From positions 1 to 6,958 of the forward strand of contig DOVL01000133.1 in NCBI GenBank assembly GCA_003520105.1: DNA of 6,958 nucleotides, written 5' to 3'. Shown here piece by piece: positions 5,106-6,958 of this stretch. The notes under the pieces are model-generated. The model worked only from the letters and a program-made list of their open reading frames with translations. It did no database searches and had not been told where the DNA came from. The DNA is from Lachnospiraceae bacterium (GTDB lineage: Bacteria; Bacillota; Clostridia; Lachnospirales; Lachnospiraceae). Numbering within the stretch: the first letter of the stretch is position 1; every line of letters starts with the position of its first letter. A program made the position numbers and the translations under genes.

Positions 5106-6958
5106 ATGTCTAAGAAGGTTATCAGTAAGAAACAGATTTATAAAGAAATTAAAAGGAAGAGAATAATCGGTCCGGTTATTTTCTTCATTCTTGCCATGGC
5201 GGTGGCGACTCTCGGTATCATTTATGCCACTGATCAATTCATTGATTATATTCTCAATAACAAGGTGACAACAGAATATGAAGCGGCATCTGTAATGGCT
5301 GATATTTACAGATCTACTGATGATAAGGATGAGGCGTTTATATTGATGAATCGTTTCAACCGTGATTTTTACGTGGTCGATAAGAACGGTGAGATGGTAT
5401 GCCACAGAGGTGAGCTGACTGCGGACACAACTCCTTATACTGTTAATATATCCGCTTTCAGAAATAAGCTGGAGGTTACGGCTTATAAGGATAGAGAGAT
5501 TAACGTCATTTATCCGGAGAAAGGCAGGAAGAACAAGGCAGGAACTCTGGAGTTCAGTCTGAAAAGATTTGTAAAGTTTGTCAATGATGAATCAGATAAA
5601 CTTGAGGATCAGGGTCTGGAACTCGATATTGATGCTGAGGGAAATCAGTTCTTCGTAGGCTATGAGGATGAAGATTTTGATATACTGAACCTTCCGATAT
5701 GGCTGGCAGTGGAAGAGGAAGGACAGGATACCGTAGTTGTTAAGGCTCTCGTACGTATCAACGAACAGGATCTTATTATATTTGTTGTAATAATGGCTAT
5801 AATCACAGTAGTGATCCTGGTTGTGATCATATCTGTATTCAGCAGAACGATAAGCGGTATTCATCGCCAGAGAAAGGTTACGAATTATTTCTTCACGGAT
5901 ACGGTTACCGGTGGAAGAAACTGGACATGGTTCCTTATCAGAGGCGAGCAGCTTTTGGCGAAGAGGAGCAGCTCGAAGATGAGCTTTGCAGTAGTTAATC
6001 TTGAGATGATGAACTATCAGAATTATTGTCTGTGTCATTCAGTTCCTGAGGGTGAGAAGCTTCTCGGAAAGGTTCATGAAGAGATATTTAAGACTGTAGG
6101 TAAAAAGGAACTGTGTGCTCACGGCGGCGGTTCAAACTTCGGAATGATCCTTGAATACACCGGCAGAGATGAGATTAAGCAGAGACTTGAGGAACTTATC
6201 GGTAAGCTTCAGAAACTGGACAATGCTCATAAGTTTAACTTCCGTGCAGGTGTAAATATACTCGAGACCAAAACTGACGAATCCGGCAAGGCTATCAGAA
6301 GGAAGGATATCATCGTTGAGGATGAATATATCAATGCCTGCGCTGCAACAGCTTCGCTTTCCGGCAACGACGAGTCATGCGTTGCATTCTTCAATGACAA
6401 GCTTATCGAAGAAGAGAAGTGGAAGGACAGTGTGCAGGAACTTCAGGAGAAGGCTGTACGAAACGAAGAGTTCCTTGTATATTATCAGCCGAAATATGAT
6501 CCGAGGACTAATAAGCTTACCGGAGCGGAGGCACTTATCAGATGGCAGTCGCCGGAGCTTGGCTTTGTGAGCCCGGGTAAGTTCATACCTATCTTTGAGA
6601 AGAATGGATTTATTACAAATATAGATCATTACATGATAAGTCATGTTGCAAGAGACCAGAAGGCGTGGCTGGACAAGGGTTATAAATGCGTTCCGGTTTC
6701 AGTCAATGTTTCAAGAGCTCATTTCGTGGAGGATGACCTGGCCGAGCAGATAAGAGATATGGTTGATGCAGCCGGTACTCCTCATAAATACATTGAAATA
6801 GAGCTTACAGAGAGCGCTTTCTTCGATGACAAGAAGGCTATGATAAATACGATCAACAAGCTGAAATCCTACGGCTTTGCTGTTTCAATGGATGATTTCG
6901 GTTCGGGTTATTCATCACTTAATTCATTGAAGGATATGCCGCTGGATGTGCTTAAGCT
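5106..6958 (+). CDS. Sensor GGDEF(degenerate)-EAL protein, 3' end cut by window; probable c-di-GMP phosphodiesterase
   Basis: An open frame from ATG 5106 to the window edge gives 617 residues with no stop, so the C-terminal part is missing. A basic N-terminus (MSKKVISKK) leads to a membrane helix at about 20-42. An external region of about 180 residues (43-222) with no recognised motif follows, and a second helix lies at about 223-246. The arrangement suggests a periplasm-side or external ligand sensor, perhaps Cache-like, but that is inference. A GGDEF domain begins near 262 (DTVTGGRN). Its signature position reads HGGGSNF (339-345) in place of GGDEF, so cyclase activity is unlikely. The EAL domain begins near 455. 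It shows E475 in EALIR, N534 in VNVS, E566 and E569 in ELTE, D596/D597 in DDFGSGYS, and a lysine at 617 with the same spacing from the DD pair as in the upstream protein. Later catalytic residues (EGVE, QGY) are beyond the window. All visible EAL residues are intact, so c-di-GMP hydrolysis is predicted. Confidence 0.88.
   Translation, partial: MSKKVISKKQIYKEIKRKRIIGPVIFFILAMAVATLGIIYATDQFIDYILNNKVTTEYEAASVMADIYRSTDDKDEAFILMNRFNRDFYVVDKNGEMVCHRGELTADTTPYTVNISAFRNKLEVTAYKDREINVIYPEKGRKNKAGTLEFSLKRFVKFVNDESDKLEDQGLELDIDAEGNQFFVGYEDEDFDILNLPIWLAVEEEGQDTVVVKALVRINEQDLIIFVVIMAIITVVILVVIISVFSRTISGIHRQRKVTNYFFTDTVTGGRNWTWFLIRGEQLLAKRSSSKMSFAVVNLEMMNYQNYCLCHSVPEGEKLLGKVHEEIFKTVGKKELCAHGGGSNFGMILEYTGRDEIKQRLEELIGKLQKLDNAHKFNFRAGVNILETKTDESGKAIRRKDIIVEDEYINACAATASLSGNDESCVAFFNDKLIEEEKWKDSVQELQEKAVRNEEFLVYYQPKYDPRTNKLTGAEALIRWQSPELGFVSPGKFIPIFEKNGFITNIDHYMISHVARDQKAWLDKGYKCVPVSVNVSRAHFVEDDLAEQIRDMVDAAGTPHKYIEIELTESAFFDDKKAMINTINKLKSYGFAVSMDDFGSGYSSLNSLKDMPLDVLK

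Overview
The window looks like ordinary chromosomal DNA from a low-to-moderate GC Gram-positive anaerobe, most likely a Clostridia/Lachnospiraceae-type bacterium. The reasons are strong AGGAGG-type ribosome binding sites, TATAAT promoters in AT-rich gaps, the style of the topoisomerase, and two membrane-bound EAL proteins with degenerate GGDEF domains. The taxonomic call is inference from style and family resemblance, not from a marker gene.

All four genes are on the + strand and fill nearly the whole window. (1) 68-2146 encodes a complete type IA DNA topoisomerase III (TopB-like), with a TOPRIM nucleotide-binding motif and a catalytic-tyrosine motif. (2) 2238-2939 encodes a 233-residue left-handed beta-helix (hexapeptide-repeat) protein that resembles the acetyltransferase half of GlmU but has no nucleotidyltransferase half. 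(3) 3081-5012 encodes a seven-helix membrane protein with a degenerate GGDEF-like region and an apparently intact EAL domain, so a probable cyclic-di-GMP phosphodiesterase. (4) 5106 to the window end encodes a second EAL protein of different build: two membrane helices around an external sensor region of about 180 residues, a degenerate GGDEF domain, then an EAL domain cut by the window edge. No ORF on the - strand is convincing, and there are no tRNA or rRNA genes, CRISPR arrays or mobile elements.

The gaps are short (91, 141 and 93 bases) but structured. TATAAT -10 elements lie before genes 2, 3 and 4, and the one before gene 3 is an extended -10. Perfect or near-perfect stem-loops lie just upstream of genes 1, 3 and 4. 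None has a convincing U-run, so they look more like 5' leader structures than classical terminators. The stem-loop before gene 1 contains that leader's only strong Shine-Dalgarno sequence.

Functionally, genes 3 and 4 form a neighbouring pair of probable c-di-GMP-degrading sensors with different input domains, each apparently with its own promoter. The topoisomerase and the acyltransferase-like protein have no obvious link to them. I see no clearly new system. The best leads are the repeated stem-loop leaders, the paired phosphodiesterases with altered GGDEF sites, and the stand-alone GlmU-like beta-helix protein.
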